DNA of 64,000 nt from Sulfobacillus sp. GTDB taxonomy: Bacteria > Bacillota > Sulfobacillia > Sulfobacillales > Sulfobacillaceae. Below, piece by piece: positions 9,504 through 18,807 of this stretch. The position numbers and the translations under genes are program-made. The stretch spans positions 1-64,000 of the forward strand of contig DAHWKJ010000063.1 in NCBI GenBank assembly GCA_027343695.1. The letters run 5' to 3'. The notes under the pieces are model-generated. The model searched no databases and was not told the DNA's origin. It worked only from the letters and a program-made list of their open reading frames with translations. Every line of letters starts with the position of its first letter. Within the stretch, counting starts at the first letter, position 1.

Positions 9504-11117
9504 CTATTCCTGAGACGGCATCAGGTACTCATGATACTGGTCCCGAAGCGCTCGCTTCAAGAACTTCCCCACAGAGGTCTTGGGAATTTCGTCCAGAAAT
9601 ATCACGTCATCGGGAATCCACCACTTCGCAAAGTTTTTGGACAGATGCGCTAAGATCTCCTCTTTCGTAGCAGATTTACCTTCTTTTAATACCACAAAGG
9701 CCAATGGCCGTTCATCCCATTTGGGATGCGGGACCCCCACCACCGATGCTTCAAAAATAGCGGGATAGGCCATCAAAGCATTTTCCAGATCCACCGAAGA
9801 AATCCATTCCCCACCACTCTTCACCAAATCTTTGGTGCGATCTACCAGCCGTATATAGCCCTCTTCATCAATTGTGGCAACGTCACCGGTCTTCAGCCAC
9901 CCATCCTGAAAACTGTCGCGAGTGCGATCGTCCCGATAATATTCGTCTGCGACCCATGGACCCCGAAGCCAGAGCTCCCCTGCGGACGCGCCATCCCACG
10001 GCATCTCCTCACCGTCGCGCACTAACCGGAGCTCCAGTCCAGGAATTAATAGTCCTTGCGTGGCCCGAATCGCCAAACGATCATCGGCGGATAAATCTTG
10101 GAGACCACTCTTCAATCGGGAAAAACTGGCCAAAGGACTAGTTTCGGTCATCCCATAAGCGTGAGCAAACGGCACTCCAAACGCGTCCTCAAAGGTCCGG
10201 ATCAGCGCCGGCGGAGCCGCCGACCCTCCACACAACGCCATCCGTAGAGGTAGGCGGGTCGCCTCAGCCTCCAAAATACGCGATACTCCCAGCCAAACCG
10301 TGGGGACGCCAGCGGCCACGGTCACTCCTTCGTTAGCCATCAACTCCACAAGATCTTTCGGTGTCGGGGCAGGTCCCGGTAACACAAGATTAGCTCCAAA
10401 CCACACAGAGGAAAATGGCAATCCCCATGCGTTCACATGAAACATGGGGACAATCGGCATCACCGTGTCACTTTCCGACAGTGCTAGCGTGTTCGCCAGA
10501 CCCGCTGCCATACTGTGTAGATAAATACCGCGGTGAGAATATTGTACGCCCTTGGGGTTCCCTGTCGTCGCCGAGGTGTAACACATCCCGAGCACGTTGT
10601 CCTCAGCCAGGTTCGGATCGTAAATGATATCCGGAGTTGATTGATTCAAGAGATCTTCATACGCGATCGCCGGTTGAATCGGGCTTTTGGTGACGTCGGG
10701 ATGATCGCCCATGACGACGATGTAACGCACCTGGGGCAGCTGGTCCTTAATCGGTTCGAGCAAGGGCAAAAGCCCCGCATCCACAAAGAGTACGCGGTCT
10801 TCTGCGTGGTTGACGATATAGCGGATGTGGTCGGCCGATAGTCGTAAATTGATAGTATGAAGCACACTGCCCATTAAAGGAACTCCGAAATATATCTCAA
10901 GGTGGCGATAGTCGTTCCATGCTAAAGTTCCCGCGCGCTCACCTGGCTGAAGTCCCAATTGTTGCAAGCCTGCAGACAATTGACGCACCCGTCTTCCAAA
11001 ATCCCGATATTGATAACGATGCATTCCGGTTGACGTCCTAGTCACAATCCATTTCTTAGGATAAATCCGTTGCGAATAATCGAAGAGGCTAAAGAGGTTA
11101 AGCGGTGTCTGCAACAT
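9504..11117 (-). CDS. Fatty-acyl-CoA synthetase (AMP-forming)
   Basis: A 537-residue ANL-family enzyme that activates a fatty acid with ATP and joins it to CoA. Core motifs are complete: P-loop YTSATTGNPKG (180-190), YGMTETSP (321-328), LKTGD, the hinge VDRTKDLVKSGGEW, and the catalytic Lys near the C-terminus in PKTSVGKFLK. This layout fits medium/long-chain ligases of the AlkK/FadD3-like branch. The ATG at 11117 follows AAGGAGGG by 6 nt. It stands alone and is transcribed away from the germination operon; no beta-oxidation genes are nearby. Confidence 0.93.
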   Translation of the reverse strand: MLQTPLNLFSLFDYSQRIYPKKWIVTRTSTGMHRYQYRDFGRRVRQLSAGLQQLGLQPGERAGTLAWNDYRHLEIYFGVPLMGSVLHTINLRLSADHIRYIVNHAEDRVLFVDAGLLPLLEPIKDQLPQVRYIVVMGDHPDVTKSPIQPAIAYEDLLNQSTPDIIYDPNLAEDNVLGMCYTSATTGNPKGVQYSHRGIYLHSMAAGLANTLALSESDTVMPIVPMFHVNAWGLPFSSVWFGANLVLPGPAPTPKDLVELMANEGVTVAAGVPTVWLGVSRILEAEATRLPLRMALCGGSAAPPALIRTFEDAFGVPFAHAYGMTETSPLASFSRLKSGLQDLSADDRLAIRATQGLLIPGLELRLVRDGEEMPWDGASAGELWLRGPWVADEYYRDDRTRDSFQDGWLKTGDVATIDEEGYIRLVDRTKDLVKSGGEWISSVDLENALMAYPAIFEASVVGVPHPKWDERPLAFVVLKEGKSATKEEILAHLSKNFAKWWIPDDVIFLDEIPKTSVGKFLKRALRDQYHEYLMPSQE

Positions 11118-11318
11118 TTTAAACCCTCCTTGTCACTAAATTCTTGTATAATTCAATAGTACTATCTTTCTATCAATTTACTGTATACTATATCTGGTTT
11201 GCAGGAGTTGTCTACGACGAAATAACCAGGGGCAATCGCGGCCCGCTCAGTATCGACCCTCCTACCCTAGCCATCCCCTCTACACCGTAACAGGAATTGT
11301 CCTCCTGAGGTTACATCA
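11118..11318. promoter_or_regulatory. AT-rich divergent promoter region
   Basis: The 200 bp between the synthetase gene and the germination operon include an AT-rich core (11140-11200) with a perfect palindrome ATAGTACTAT at 11156-11165 and a GTATACTA box near 11183. The latter resembles a forespore sigma-G -10 (CATACTA-like) that would suit the germination operon, but no matching -35 at a correct distance was found, so this stays tentative. Confidence 0.4.
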
Positions 11319-13262
11319 TTGGATAACTTCGACAGTCACTCCCCCTTTTTGTGCCTCTTGATCATGACCGAAGCTCTTGTGCCATCTGTGTCCCAGTCAG
11401 CAGAGTATCTCTATTTTCGGATGACCGGAGCATGCAGAAAATTCCACATAGTACTGGATAAAAGCGGACATTCTACCATCTATCGAGCGACAATCGGCGT
11501 CGCATTCGAGGAGGGAACTTCTATCCGACTATTTGGCAAAAAGCGCGAGAATTCCCATGGCCCCCTGGGTCAAGCGGTATTCCCTATGGAACATCTGCGC
11601 CACGTCCAAAATGACCTCGACGCGCCCCGAGCTGATGCTGCAGATCCGCTGCGCGAACTTATTTCTCAGTCCCAGAATCTCGACATGCACCTCACCGGGT
11701 TGCTTCTCGATCTGGAACAGGTGAAGGATTTAGATCAATTTACAGGCGATGTGACAGCGGCCTACAATCGCATCAAGACGACCGTGGGTCAAGCTCCAGA
11801 TATCATCTTACGCAAGTTGGAAATCGGCACCAACCTGAAATGGCCCGCGTTGATAGCATTTGCCGATGGGATGGTCGACAACGTGATTGTGGACCAAGAC
11901 ACCCTTCGTATGGTAGAGCTCTATAATACCATCGGTGCGGATGAAACCGATCCCGAGGTAGTTCACGATCGCGTCCAATACGCCATGTTAACCGTTGGAC
12001 ACGTTACGACCGAAAACCGTTGGGACAGGTTAATGGACCAACTGACCTACGGCTCCACGTTGTTATTCGTCCAGGGAGCGTCCTCGGTTCTGGTATTAGA
12101 CTCCGTCAAATTTAAATCGCGAGCGATTGCTCGACCAGACTCTGAGCCGAGCGTTAAAGGACCCCAGGAAGCTTTTAACGAAATCATGCTGACCCATATG
12201 AACCAATTGCGGCGACGGATTCGTACCGCGCGCTTACGGTTTGAGCCCATTACCATTGGAGCTTACACCAAGACCACAGTAATTTTGGCGCATATCGAAG
12301 GACTCTCCAATCCCGCGTTGGTCACCGCACTAACCGGGCGCTTACATGCCATCCAACGGGATTCCGTGGTCCAAATTAACGAAATTGCTCCCTATTTATA
12401 TGGCCGTCGCTACACCATCTTCCCTCAAGTCCGCCTCACGGAGCGCGTCGACTGGGTAGCCCGCGATCTGATGAGTGGAAAAATTGCCGTGATGGTCGAC
12501 AACGATCCCTTCGTGATTACGGTGCCCACCACGCTAACGGATTTTTATCAGACGACCCAGGATTATGTGTTCTCGTTTTGGGATGGTAGTCTCGTGCGCC
12601 TGGTTCGCCTGGCTGGGCTCATCGTTGGGCTCTTTTTGATGCCTCTATACATTGCCTTGACGTCTGTCAATCCCGATTTGGTGCCGACAAAGCTTCTTCT
12701 CACCGTCGATGGCTCTCGTCAAGGCATCCCGTTTCCTCCGGTATCCGAGGTCATCATCATGTGGCTCATCATCGAAATCTTACGCGAAGCCGCTAATCGA
12801 CTGCCAAAAGAACTTGCCGTGACTTTAGGCACCGTCGGTGCCGTGGTGGTCGGTACGGCTATTGTCAAGGCCGGCATTGTTGATGACATTATGATCGTCA
12901 CGGTCACCTTAACGGCACTCGGTCTATTTACGACACCAACTTTCGAAATGACCACCCCATGGCGTTGGCTCTTTTGGACCTTCATTCTGGGTGCATACTT
13001 ACTCGGCGTCTATGGGATTATGTTAGCATCCGTGTTAGTCATTACGCATCTGGCCTCCCTCGAAGAATTCGGGGTGCCCTACTTGACTCCGTTTGGGCCG
13101 CTCCGCAGGCGCGAGGTAACCGATTCATGGATCCGCTTCCCCATTCCGTCGTTTATTAAGCGACCGGCCTCATTGCGACCCGTGGATATCGGACAGGCTA
13201 AACGGATGGATCCTTCCGACACCGTGCCTATCTATCAAGGACAAAAGGATACGCTCGAATGA
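11319..13262 (+). CDS. Spore germinant receptor subunit A (GerA family)
   Basis: A 647-residue GerA-type subunit of a nutrient receptor in the spore inner membrane. From about residue 110 it aligns with the family: N-terminal soluble domains, the conserved RAIARPDSEPSVKGPQEAF segment (about 267-285), RRRI, then a C-terminal membrane domain with five or so helices (about 430-590). About 110 residues precede the usual start of the domain, longer than typical receptors (480-540). TTG at 11319 is chosen because TGAGG lies 8 nt upstream; the ATG at 11364 has no ribosome site. First gene of an A-C-B operon, overlapping the next by 4 nt (ATGA). Confidence 0.92.
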   Translation: MDNFDSHSPFLCLLIMTEALVPSVSQSAEYLYFRMTGACRKFHIVLDKSGHSTIYRATIGVAFEEGTSIRLFGKKRENSHGPLGQAVFPMEHLRHVQNDLDAPRADAADPLRELISQSQNLDMHLTGLLLDLEQVKDLDQFTGDVTAAYNRIKTTVGQAPDIILRKLEIGTNLKWPALIAFADGMVDNVIVDQDTLRMVELYNTIGADETDPEVVHDRVQYAMLTVGHVTTENRWDRLMDQLTYGSTLLFVQGASSVLVLDSVKFKSRAIARPDSEPSVKGPQEAFNEIMLTHMNQLRRRIRTARLRFEPITIGAYTKTTVILAHIEGLSNPALVTALTGRLHAIQRDSVVQINEIAPYLYGRRYTIFPQVRLTERVDWVARDLMSGKIAVMVDNDPFVITVPTTLTDFYQTTQDYVFSFWDGSLVRLVRLAGLIVGLFLMPLYIALTSVNPDLVPTKLLLTVDGSRQGIPFPPVSEVIIMWLIIEILREAANRLPKELAVTLGTVGAVVVGTAIVKAGIVDDIMIVTVTLTALGLFTTPTFEMTTPWRWLFWTFILGAYLLGVYGIMLASVLVITHLASLEEFGVPYLTPFGPLRRREVTDSWIRFPIPSFIKRPASLRPVDIGQAKRMDPSDTVPIYQGQKDTLE

Positions 13263-14368
13263 AACAAAAACTCCTCTGGTTAGTTTCCATTCTCTGTGTG
13301 ATCACGCTCGTAACCGGATGTTGGGATGATCGGCCGGTGGAAGAGCGTGGCTTGGTCCTCATGCTCGGGATTTCCCCGAGTCCGCATCATGGGGTCACCC
13401 TATATTTCGAAGTCCCCACATCCTCCGGCCTCACCAGCTTGACGAGCGGAGGATCCTCGAGTAGCGGTGGCCCCAAGTTTGTGATCTATCGGGGCCACGG
13501 AGCCACATTTAGTGACGCATTTACCGACGCGCAGGGCCAAACCAACGAAGACCTCTACCTGGGACAGACTCAAGTGATTGCTTTGTCCACCCGGCTACCG
13601 CCCGCCACGTTTGCCGTGATTGATGCCACCTTGGCACGGCTCGGCCCGATGGACAAGTCTGCCGACGCCGTGGCGGTGACGGGCTCGATGGCAAAATTCA
13701 TGGCGTTTTCCCCCGCAGGTACCTCCCTTCCCGGACTCTATTTAGCGTCCCTATTTGCTTGCCACCATTGTCAGACGGCACAGTTGGCGCGCACCGTCTG
13801 GTCGCGCGAAAAACGGCTGTGGAGTCCGACCGCGAGCGTTTGGGTACCAAAAATATCCGCACACGGCTCTACCTTTAACGTCGATCGCATCGTCGTATAT
13901 CAGGGATACCGCCCAGTTCTAGTTCTTACGCGACGACAGACTTGGGATGTCGGATGTCTCCTAGGCATTACTGTAAAGGCGCCTCTCACCGTGTCGACTT
14001 CCTACGGTACCATTAGCCTGCGGGCGGTTCGGGCATCTCCCCATTTCAAGACTAAGCCGGCGCCGGATGGGAAGATCTTGATCCACGTGACCGTACATCT
14101 GTCGGCTACCCTGGATAGCGTGCCACCCAATCTCCTGATTACCACTCCCATCTTGCATGAAATCGAAGCGCGGGCGGACACCCTATTGTCTCATCGTTTG
14201 CTCTCCATCCTGGTCACTCTCCAAAAGGCCGGGTCCAACCCTCTCGGATTTGGGCGCCGCTACGTCTGGGTTCGTCAGGATTTTTCGGCGTGGCCAACCC
14301 TCTATCGTCATGCCACTTTGGCGGTAACGGCCCATATACACATTCACCAGTTAGGAGACCTTCAATAA
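13259..14368 (+). CDS. Spore germinant receptor lipoprotein C (Ger(x)C family)
   Basis: A 369-residue lipoprotein. The signal peptide ends in lipobox VTGC, with Cys21 as the lipidated residue, followed by WDDRPVEERGLVLMLGIS, the classic start of Ger(x)C proteins. The C-terminal domain ends with an HTH-free beta-rich region as in GerBC. It anchors on the outer face of the spore inner membrane and works with subunits A and B. Its start overlaps subunit A (ATGA), and its TAA overlaps the ATG of subunit B (TAATG), so the three are translationally coupled. Order A-C-B differs from the B. subtilis gerA order A-B-C. Confidence 0.93.
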   Translation: MKQKLLWLVSILCVITLVTGCWDDRPVEERGLVLMLGISPSPHHGVTLYFEVPTSSGLTSLTSGGSSSSGGPKFVIYRGHGATFSDAFTDAQGQTNEDLYLGQTQVIALSTRLPPATFAVIDATLARLGPMDKSADAVAVTGSMAKFMAFSPAGTSLPGLYLASLFACHHCQTAQLARTVWSREKRLWSPTASVWVPKISAHGSTFNVDRIVVYQGYRPVLVLTRRQTWDVGCLLGITVKAPLTVSTSYGTISLRAVRASPHFKTKPAPDGKILIHVTVHLSATLDSVPPNLLITTPILHEIEARADTLLSHRLLSILVTLQKAGSNPLGFGRRYVWVRQDFSAWPTLYRHATLAVTAHIHIHQLGDLQ

Positions 14369-15537
14369 TGAGCACGAAATTTCCCATGCCCACCACGCAA
14401 ACCATTTCGGCTGGTCAATTTGCGCTAATGGTCACGGCGGCTTACTTAGGTTTCGGTATTTTTCAATTCCCTCTGGAATTAGTCAAAGATGGCGGACCCG
14501 ATGCTTTATATTCACTCATCTTGGAGATTCTCGCGGCCTTCGGGGGTCTTTGGCTTTTGTTTCGTGCCAACCGGATACAACCCGGGGAAACCATGACCGG
14601 ATTTTCGCATCAAGTACTGCATCCGATGATTCGTTGGCCGATTTCAGTCATCACCATCGCCATTCATTCGGCCTTGGGTGCCTGCTTAGTCAGCAACTTT
14701 GGTTTCGTCATCACTGCGTTCTTCTTGCCCGACACCCCCGACTGGGTTATCCGGTTAACTTTGGTCACAACGTGTCTTTATATGGTCTGGTTTGATACCC
14801 CCTCGCTGGCTCGTACTGTGCAAATTCTCTTACCGATGACGATGCTCCTCACGTTGCTAATGGGATTACTGCTCGTTCCCAAGATGACCAGCGGCTATGC
14901 CGTCATCCCTTCCGCATCGATTCACGTGCTCCCGATTCTTTATGCCGCTTATCGAGATTTTTACGTTTTTCTAGGGTTTGAGGTCAGCGTGACCCTGTAT
15001 CCTTATATCCGTCCTCCAGAGAGAGCTCTCGGAGAAAAATACACCTTCTTGGCTATGGGAGTGGTCGGTGCCTGGTTTATAATCGGATATGCCTTGGTGC
15101 TCGGGGTAGAAGGCCCCTATTTCATGGTGCATCTTTTGTGGCCTCCGGTTTCCGCAATGCGCCTCATCAACGTGTCGGGATTTATCATTAATAAACTGGG
15201 CCTCTTGGTGATTGTAATGTGGGGCGTGTTCACCCTCTTGTTTATTGCCGTACGAATTTGGTGTGTAGGGCATGACGTCATGCCCCTCTTTCGCCTAACC
15301 AGTCGTACGGCTTATCGATTGCTAGCGGGTGGCGGTGCCGTGGTGATCTATCTTGGAGCTTCACTATTCCCCACCGTCCATGCTCTCGTCCAATGGTTTG
15401 CCACGTATCTACTGCCGACTGCTATCGCTTACATTTTTTTGGTACCGCTGATTGTGATGCTAGGCGCTTGGTTAACCAAGCGCAAACACCAAAAATCTAA
15501 GGCCTCTCCAGCCAATCCCCAATCTTCTCCCCAATGA
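14368..15537 (+). CDS. Spore germinant receptor permease-like subunit B (GerB family)
   Basis: 389 residues with about ten transmembrane helices, an amino-acid-permease-like (APC) endospore germination protein. The opening TISAGQFALMVTAAYLGFGIF and the segment KMTSGYAVIPSASIHVLP are typical of GerAB/GerKB, which bind the germinant. The ATG at 14368 is preferred over upstream frame starts because it overlaps the C-subunit stop and has TTAGGAGA 9-10 nt upstream. Ends the operon; a Ser/Pro/Lys-rich tail follows the last helix. Confidence 0.92.
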   Translation: MSTKFPMPTTQTISAGQFALMVTAAYLGFGIFQFPLELVKDGGPDALYSLILEILAAFGGLWLLFRANRIQPGETMTGFSHQVLHPMIRWPISVITIAIHSALGACLVSNFGFVITAFFLPDTPDWVIRLTLVTTCLYMVWFDTPSLARTVQILLPMTMLLTLLMGLLLVPKMTSGYAVIPSASIHVLPILYAAYRDFYVFLGFEVSVTLYPYIRPPERALGEKYTFLAMGVVGAWFIIGYALVLGVEGPYFMVHLLWPPVSAMRLINVSGFIINKLGLLVIVMWGVFTLLFIAVRIWCVGHDVMPLFRLTSRTAYRLLAGGGAVVIYLGASLFPTVHALVQWFATYLLPTAIAYIFLVPLIVMLGAWLTKRKHQKSKASPANPQSSPQ

Positions 15538-15637
15538 TCCCGAACCCTCATCCAAAGGTGCCGGAAAAGAATTAGTCTTGGTCGGTTTTAGTGCGTTGCG
15601 CTCGACCCACATGGCGTGGTCTAAGCGCGGTGCATTC

Positions 15638-16360
15638 TCACCATGCCCCCAATTCAGCTCCATGGTCGCGCAACCACTTTTTTTGTAGGCGGTAGTGTGG
15701 CAGGATCATCTCCAAAGCCTGCCAAAAGGCTCCTTGATGATGAGGATGGTCGAGGTGGGTTAACTCATGTACCACCACGTAATCTATAACGGGTTCGGGA
15801 GCTTGGATAATGCGCCAATTCAACGCGATGAGTCCATCGGCCCGACAAAATCCCCATCGTGATTTGTACTCGGCAATCTTCAACCGCGTGGGACCTCGTC
15901 CCACGATCCCCCGATAGTGTTTGATGCGCGCCGAGAGAATCCCTATCGCGCGGTCCCTATACCACTCTACAAGGGCATCGCGTACCCTCTCTGCTTCCGT
16001 TGTGTCCGCTAAAGTTGGTAGACCCACCTCAAGGACCTCATCGGCACAGTGTACTCGCACCACTTGCCCTTCGCTGCGCACTATCTTTAGGCGCACCATC
16101 TCGCCGCGCAACAAAAAGGCTTCCCCGTTGACAAACGTTTTGCTTGGCATTGGGGGTCCCGAATCGGGGCGCATCACATGGTGCATAATCCACCGAGATT
16201 TTTGAAGCAAAAACGGCTCAACGTCGTGTAGGGGGTATCCCGGTGGGACTAGCACCTTTAACCGGTGCTGGCTATCGACCTGAATCGCTAAATACCGACG
16301 TCGGGGACGCACCTCAATGGTGTAGGGAATGACGATGGTTCCGATACTCAACATAGGCAT
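15638..16360 (-). CDS. YgjP-like zinc metallopeptidase (M48/WLM clan)
   Basis: A 240-residue protein of the YgjP/DUF45 family. The C-terminal active site is His198-Glu199-x-x-His202 (HELTH) with a third ligand His208 in HHQGAFW, the standard HELxH...H...FW signature. The N-terminal half is beta-rich (IEVRPRRRYLAIQVD). The ATG at 16360 is the first plausible start; the ribosome site is GAGAGA. Cytosolic, substrate unknown; often linked to protein quality control. Convergent with the germination operon, 100 bp apart. Confidence 0.9.
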   Translation of the reverse strand: MPMLSIGTIVIPYTIEVRPRRRYLAIQVDSQHRLKVLVPPGYPLHDVEPFLLQKSRWIMHHVMRPDSGPPMPSKTFVNGEAFLLRGEMVRLKIVRSEGQVVRVHCADEVLEVGLPTLADTTEAERVRDALVEWYRDRAIGILSARIKHYRGIVGRGPTRLKIAEYKSRWGFCRADGLIALNWRIIQAPEPVIDYVVVHELTHLDHPHHQGAFWQALEMILPHYRLQKKWLRDHGAELGAW

Positions 16361-16910
16361 GCCGCAATCTCTCCTCGTTGGTCATTGTATCGAACCGTTC
16401 CCCAACCTGACTACCTCTCGTTGTGACCCTTCATGGGGATCGCGCAACCGAATCTGGGCCGGAGAAAGCTTACTGTCATGACTTCACTCTGGCTTATCCC
16501 ATAAGACGACCAGACTCAGAATCCCTACGGAGAGAGGTTTAAAACATGGCACACCGATACCTACATGAAGAGTGGAGTAACACGACAAGGCATCCCAGAT
16601 TCGTTGGGGACCCCTGAGGGTTGGCAGGATCCGTACTATAGGACCTAGCGACCGGAGCCGTGCCGGTCTGCATGCCAAGTTGGAACTCGAATTCAAACAT
16701 GAGAACCGGTAACATTCGGACACTCTGCCGTACGTTCTGAGCGTTATATTTTTACTCCAAGGGCTATCGCGGTGGGCGTTCTTCTCCCTACGAAACCTGC
16801 GCAAAAATCCTCCAATCGCTCTGCCCCTCACCCTATTGTCCACGCCCTAGATTGTCACGTCCCGAATCCTCCGGCTACATTTTTCTCGATTAGTTTGCGA
16901 GAGTCCTCTT
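16361..16910. other. Gene-free stretch
   Basis: A 119-codon minus-strand frame (16484-16843) lacks a good ribosome site and any recognisable family, so it is not called. No terminator-like hairpin with a T-run and no RNA gene recognised. Confidence 0.5.
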
Positions 16911-17378
16911 CTAGGATCCCAGGTCTTTTTGCATCGACACGATGGGCACCGAAATACCTGACCGCAAGAGATGGATATCATGAGCCACGGCGACATACCC
17001 ATGAGCCTGGTAGAATTTTTCGGCGGTCAATGTTGAGGCTAAGGTAATGCGATGCATGCCGTCATTCGCAATAAGGTTTTCAAGCTGGGCCAGTAGAGCG
17101 CGGCCGACCCCGCGTCGCACAGAGGCGGGGTCGACATAAAGAGCCACCACCTCACTACGGACGCGTGACCCAAAGCCGCACACCACACCCCGACACGTTG
17201 CAACCCAGGTGTCGTCTTCGACTACAGAGCTTTCCAACAGTCTCGAATCTGGGGGCATCGTCCAGGCTTGGATCTGTTCTTTTGTATAGTCCTCACGACA
17301 CAACGTTTCTACGGATCGACGATGAATCTGGCGAATGCTTTGTGCGTCGGCGAGATCCGCGCGCCGGATCCTGATCAC
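16911..17378 (-). CDS. GNAT-family N-acetyltransferase
   Basis: 155 residues with the single-domain GNAT fold: RIRRADLADAQSIRQIHRRS at the N-terminus and the acetyl-CoA loop VDPASVRRGVGRALL (the R-x-x-G-x-G/A variant), then FYQAHGYV in motif B. It acetylates a small molecule or protein amine; substrate cannot be told from sequence. The ATG follows AGGATG-type purines; single gene. Confidence 0.88.
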   Translation of the reverse strand: MIRIRRADLADAQSIRQIHRRSVETLCREDYTKEQIQAWTMPPDSRLLESSVVEDDTWVATCRGVVCGFGSRVRSEVVALYVDPASVRRGVGRALLAQLENLIANDGMHRITLASTLTAEKFYQAHGYVAVAHDIHLLRSGISVPIVSMQKDLGS

Positions 17379-17441
17379 ACGACCACATCCTTTCTGATTT
17401 CGTCATCATGACTGGCTCGCTATCCGGATACGGATCGCCGG

Positions 17442-18077
17442 CTAGTTCTCTACCACGTACAACAACCAGTGTCGGCGCACATCAAGAAAGTAAAACCAGG
17501 GTGTGAGGGCCGGATGGCGTTTAACCCAGACAGCGAAAGATTGGCCAGGTTGTCCCACGGCAAGTACCCACGAATGCTGCAACACGGCCGAACCAAACTG
17601 ATGGGCAATGAGAGAAGCATAAGGGGAATCGGCAGCCGACAGGCTTCCTACATTCACCGGAGAAAGCGCTTCGGTTGCCAGTCGATAGCCTGCACGATAC
17701 GACTTGGGAAGGATCCATTGGTGCTGGATCGTCGTCCAGTATGATGCATCTGCGTAGGCAATGACTTGGTCAATGTTTTTTGCGGCCCGAATACGGTTTA
17801 ATGTGGCCAAGACCTCTGCAGTAGGTTTTCCCGTCCATGCCCCTAAACCCACCGTACTAGGAACCAGATACCGAACGCCTGTCGCGGGATACTGTTTGAT
17901 AATCGGTTCCGGATAGCGATACGTGTCTCTTAACGCCATGGGTAGAGACACGCGCTGTGTTGGTCTGCTGGTGGTCGCGGTCGGCGCGTCGGTTGCACCG
18001 TGCAAAGCACCACAACCGGCGACAGCCGCTAACCCAATGAGGCCGCTAATTCCCATGACTACTCTTCTCAGCGTCAT
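17442..18077 (-). CDS. Putative lipoprotein of unknown function
   Basis: 211 residues when started at the ATG at 18077, which has AGAGGT upstream (the frame also has an ATG at 18098). The signal peptide ends in a lipobox AVAGC with Cys22, followed by a Thr/Ala/Pro linker, as in exported lipoproteins. The mature part (about 150 residues) contains many Trp/Tyr and ends in RRHWLLYVVEN. No family recognised. It lies 156 bp downstream of a second minus-strand lipoprotein gene and may share its expression. Confidence 0.7.
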   Translation of the reverse strand: MTLRRVVMGISGLIGLAAVAGCGALHGATDAPTATTSRPTQRVSLPMALRDTYRYPEPIIKQYPATGVRYLVPSTVGLGAWTGKPTAEVLATLNRIRAAKNIDQVIAYADASYWTTIQHQWILPKSYRAGYRLATEALSPVNVGSLSAADSPYASLIAHQFGSAVLQHSWVLAVGQPGQSFAVWVKRHPALTPWFYFLDVRRHWLLYVVEN

Positions 18078-18233
18078 CAAAGCTACCTCTTGGATCAAAA
18101 ACCGGGTCGATCGATGAGCGCGACTCCATCGCTATCCATAACGACGACCCTTCGCCCGAGGTTACGCTGCGTCTAATTTATAACGACGAGAAAAGGGCGT
18201 GTCGCATCCGCTGGCGACTTTGGAGTCCCCCAA

Positions 18234-18743
18234 TCAAAATTGACTGCGCCAGGCACCCCCAGCAAACCAGTGATATAAGCCTGGATTAGTGACGTACAAC
18301 ACTCGGGATCCCGTTTTTACTGTCAGAACGTTGGGTTGATAATGCATTACGGCCCCTCGACCTTTTTTGCTAATCCAACTCGTCGGATAAATCTTAACCG
18401 TCTTATGCGAGGTTGTGGTAACCGTGAGGACAGACGGTCCCCAATAGGCCTGGGTCACCACGTGGGCGCTGGCCCCAACCGTTCCGGTGTAGGGTCGACT
18501 CGATGCCCACAGCCGTTGTAAGACGGCGACTGCTTCGACCACGGAGTGCGCCTGGTATAACGGCGCCGCCGGAACCCCCTCCATAAATGTCAGCGATTGG
18601 ACGTGAACAAACGGCTGGACCGTAACTGCTCGAGAGCTCATTGTCGTGGGAGTGGATCCGACACTCATACGGGGTCCGCAGGCGGTCACTACCAAACCCA
18701 AGAGGCTCAAAAGAACCATTGCTAGCCGTGCACGCATGGGCAC
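18234..18743 (-). CDS. Putative small lipoprotein
   Basis: 169 residues; signal peptide with lipobox VVTAC and Cys22, then a Ser/Thr-rich linker and a beta-rich mature domain of about 120 residues ending in YHWFAGGAWRSQF. AAGGAGG stands 10 nt before the ATG at 18743, a strong start. No family recognised. Its partner lipoprotein lies directly downstream on the same strand, but the two mature parts do not look alike. Confidence 0.7.
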   Translation of the reverse strand: MPMRARLAMVLLSLLGLVVTACGPRMSVGSTPTTMSSRAVTVQPFVHVQSLTFMEGVPAAPLYQAHSVVEAVAVLQRLWASSRPYTGTVGASAHVVTQAYWGPSVLTVTTTSHKTVKIYPTSWISKKGRGAVMHYQPNVLTVKTGSRVLYVTNPGLYHWFAGGAWRSQF

Positions 18744-18807
18744 TTATCCTCCTTAAGGTCTATACTAGCGTAACGGTTCGAGACCTAGATTTTGTCACCG
18801 AAAGGCC

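Noticed and set aside
16484-16843. 119-codon minus-strand frame
   Set aside because: No ribosome site, no recognisable family, odd composition; intergenic noise.
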